From: Candidatus Methylomirabilota bacterium
GTDB lineage: Bacteria; Methylomirabilota; Methylomirabilia; Methylomirabilales; CSP1-5
Direction: 5' to 3'
Length of the DNA stretch: 15,790 bases
Assembly (NCBI GenBank): GCA_022615475.1
Contig: JAKEGQ010000222.1
Span: forward strand, 1-15,790
Positions 14,095 through 15,790 of this stretch are shown here, piece by piece. Below the pieces are notes generated by a model, which was not told the origin of the DNA, did not search any database, and saw only the letters and a list, made by a program, of their open reading frames with translations. Every line of letters starts with the position of its first letter. Within the stretch, counting starts at the first letter, position 1. A program made the translations under genes and the position numbers.

Positions 14095-14946
14095 TTACCC
14101 GAAGCGGCCGATCATGATCAGCCCGGCCGCGACGAAAGCCGAAGCCAGGAGTTTCTGTCCTGGACGTCCCTCCCGCAACCTCCAGGCGCCCAGCATCGCT
14201 CCAATGATCACGTTCACCTCGCGCGCGGCGACCACGTAACTCACATTGGCGAGGGTCATGGCGGTGAGCACCAGGCCATAGGACAGGTTCTGGAGTACTC
14301 CCGCCATCAGAACCCGTCCGCGCTGTCGCGACAGATCCACCAGGAGTCTCTGGCCTCGGGTGAGAAGAATCCACGGAGCCAAGAGGACGAAACTCGTCAG
14401 GTGGAAGTACACAACAAAAGTGAGCGGATGTACGACGCCGACCCCCAACTTGTCCACGATGGAGTAGGTCGCAATGGTCGCTCCGGTGCAGAGCGCCCGA
14501 GGGACGTGGGGGCCCTGCAGAAGATCGAGGCGTCCGCCGGGGGACTGGTGGAGCAGCAGCAGGCCGAGGACAATGCTCGCGATCCCCAGCAGCCCCAGGC
14601 CGGACGGCCGCTCGCCGATCACGAGGGCCGCCGGGACCACGACCAAGAGGGCACCGGACCCCCGGGCGAGGGGATAGACGAGTGAGAGGTCCCCCCGGTC
14701 ATAGGCCTGGGCAAGGAAGAAATAGTAGGAGACGTGAATCGCACCGGAGGCCAGGATATAACCCCAGCCCTCGCGGGGCAGCGCCGGCCAGGGACCGAGG
14801 AGCAGAATCGGGAGGAAGACGAGAGCGCCGGCGCCCAGCACGCACCAGAGGAACAGGAGTTTGTCCTCGCTCTCCTTGGCGAAGAGGTTCCAGGTGGCGT
14901 GGAAAAAGGCGGAAGCAATGACGAGGGCCAGGGCGAGCGAGCTCAC
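14095..14946 (-). CDS. EamA/DMT-superfamily transporter
   Basis: The 283-residue product is almost wholly hydrophobic, with about ten predicted membrane helices arranged as two repeats, as in drug/metabolite transporters of the EamA type. Typical stretches are ASAFFHATWNLFAK near the start, YPLARGSGALLVVVPAAL about a third of the way in, GLGLLGIASIVLGLLLL, and the second-repeat end AREVNVIIGAMLGAWRLREG, then LIMIGRFG at the C-terminus. The start is GTG 14946 (VSSLALALVIASA), whose GTG overlaps the azlD stop as GTGA; the much longer open frame upstream is the shadow of azlD and azlC. It follows azlD directly, so it may export an amino acid or related metabolite. The substrate is unknown. Confidence 0.92.
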   Translation of the reverse strand: MSSLALALVIASAFFHATWNLFAKESEDKLLFLWCVLGAGALVFLPILLLGPWPALPREGWGYILASGAIHVSYYFFLAQAYDRGDLSLVYPLARGSGALLVVVPAALVIGERPSGLGLLGIASIVLGLLLLHQSPGGRLDLLQGPHVPRALCTGATIATYSIVDKLGVGVVHPLTFVVYFHLTSFVLLAPWILLTRGQRLLVDLSRQRGRVLMAGVLQNLSYGLVLTAMTLANVSYVVAAREVNVIIGAMLGAWRLREGRPGQKLLASAFVAAGLIMIGRFG

Positions 14947-15260
14947 GAACCGACCCGTGCAAGGATCAACACGGCCGCGATCCCGGCCGCCATGCCGAGT
15001 AACGCGTTCTTCGTGCGGACCGCCACGAGGATCGTCAGGCCTAACGCGATGATCCGAAAGCCCATCGTGCCGGCCGGCGAGGCGGCTCTCGTCAATCCAA
15101 ACCACACGAAGCTCGCGATCACGGCGTATGAGACAAACTGAAACCATCGGAGGATGCGGGGGCCGAGAGAGAGTCGGTGCGCGAAGAGGAGCGGCAAGAC
15201 CCGCAACAGGTACGTCCCCAGGCCCATGCCTAGGATGATGGCGATGCGCTCTCCCACCAT
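14943..15260 (-). CDS. azlD: AzlD-family branched-chain amino acid exporter subunit
   Basis: The 105-residue product has four hydrophobic helices and the AzlD pattern ILGMGLGTYLLRVLPLLFAH near the N-terminus, PRILRWFQFVSYAVIASFVW in the middle, and LTILVAVRTKNALLGMAAGI near the end. AzlD is the small partner of AzlC in a two-protein exporter of branched-chain amino acids. ATG 15260 (MVGERIAIILG) has GGGGTGGAGG upstream; the next codon, GTG 15257, fits the GGAGG spacing better and cannot be excluded. The start overlaps the end of azlC by 31 bases, and the stop overlaps the start of the EamA gene by four, so the three are surely cotranscribed. Confidence 0.93.
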   Translation of the reverse strand: MVGERIAIILGMGLGTYLLRVLPLLFAHRLSLGPRILRWFQFVSYAVIASFVWFGLTRAASPAGTMGFRIIALGLTILVAVRTKNALLGMAAGIAAVLILARVGS

Positions 15261-15790
15261 GCCTCCACCCCAATGGCCGCCGTGGCCACCACAATAGCAT
15301 TCAGGATGAGCCCCCACCCCGGGGCAAGCGCCTCAACGATCGGGGTCCCGACAAAAGCCACCCCCACGACTACAATCGACCGCCGGTCCCTCAGCTCGGC
15401 CGCCAGGAGCGCGGTGAGATAGGCCGGAAAGATAAAGGAAATCCCCGCTTCGAACCCCGCGGGGATCCGAACCCCGAAGTAGTATCCGACCACGGTGCCC
15501 ACCAAGTAGCAGATGTAGCTCGGGATCGCCACTCCGAGAAAATAGATAAAGTTGTCGTGATCCGATCTCCGCTGAAAACGGAGGAAGGAGACGGCAAAGG
15601 TGCTCATGGTGACGAACTGCGCCCCTGCCACCAATCCAGCCATCCGAACGCGCTTGAGATGAGGCACGAGGGCAAAGCTCATCACCGCAAAGCGGAAGTT
15701 GATGAAGAGGGTGCTCAGCAGGATCTGCATTGCCTGTCCACTCAGGGGGAGCAGCTCGATGGCGGGAAACTGGGCCGGGCCGGCGAAGAC
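15230..15790 (-). CDS. azlC: AzlC-family branched-chain amino acid exporter subunit (cut by right edge)
   Basis: The frame is open to the right edge and 186 residues are visible; the N-terminus lies outside the window. It begins VFAGPAQFPAIELLPLSGQA, a well-known AzlC signature, and continues with LLSTLFINFRFAVMSFALVP, the LRFQRRSDHDNFIYFLG loop and several helices ending in ALAPGWGLILNAIVVATAAI. AzlC is the large membrane subunit that works with AzlD to export branched-chain amino acids or analogues. An internal ATG at 15730 is not the true start, because conserved AzlC residues precede it in the same frame. Confidence 0.95.
   Translation of the reverse strand, partial: VFAGPAQFPAIELLPLSGQAMQILLSTLFINFRFAVMSFALVPHLKRVRMAGLVAGAQFVTMSTFAVSFLRFQRRSDHDNFIYFLGVAIPSYICYLVGTVVGYYFGVRIPAGFEAGISFIFPAYLTALLAAELRDRRSIVVVGVAFVGTPIVEALAPGWGLILNAIVVATAAIGVEAWWESASPSS

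Noticed and set aside
14947..15300. Long N-terminal extension of the EamA transporter
   Set aside because: It overlaps azlD and azlC and is rich in Arg, His, Gly and Pro, as expected for a shadow frame; the GTGA overlap gives a sensible start.

Overview
The window is a GC-rich bacterial chromosome segment. Every gene I can support (18, two of them cut by the window edges) lies on the minus strand, so transcription runs from high to low coordinates. There is no sign of phage, insertion sequences, CRISPR, tRNA or rRNA. The gene content (menaquinone made by the futalosine route, a cobalamin-binding radical SAM protein, an ECF sigma/anti-sigma pair, TPP-riboswitch control of thiC) suggests a free-living, non-enteric environmental bacterium. 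An NC10/Methylomirabilota-, Rokubacteria- or deltaproteobacteria-like lineage would fit, but this is inferred from style and gene content, not shown by a marker gene.

Reading in the direction of transcription, the right end (15790 to about 12190) holds the end of azlC, then azlD (together a branched-chain amino acid exporter), an EamA-type transporter, an alpha/beta hydrolase with an Asp nucleophile, a four-helix membrane protein and a YjbQ/UPF0047 protein. The middle (12096 to 9831) holds mqnE and mqnC, two paralogous radical SAM enzymes of the futalosine menaquinone pathway. Next comes a large B12-binding radical SAM protein (9779-7488), a BtuF-like metal/cobalamin receptor without a visible signal peptide, and a tightly overlapping run of ECF sigma factor, zinc-finger anti-sigma factor and DEAD-box RNA helicase (to 4018). 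The spacing is close enough for one or a few long operons.

After a 210-base gap there is a secreted COG4315-type repeat protein (3385-3807) with a strong Shine-Dalgarno sequence and a near-perfect intrinsic terminator (3321-3358), which closes this transcription block. A small putative zinc-binding protein follows.

The left end is a separate thiamine-regulated unit: a TTGACA-type promoter, a TPP riboswitch (about 2703-2799), an intrinsic terminator (2653-2687), then a small Rieske [2Fe-2S] protein, thiC (pyrimidine branch of thiamine synthesis) and the start of a membrane protein that leaves the window. The most notable point is that the Rieske protein is the first gene behind the thiamine riboswitch, directly ahead of the iron-sulfur enzyme ThiC. 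This suggests, but does not prove, a redox or cluster-related partnership. YjbQ, whose family is credited with a secondary thiamine-phosphate synthase activity, lies about 10 kb away. I found no convincing evidence of a wholly new multi-gene defence or mobile system here.
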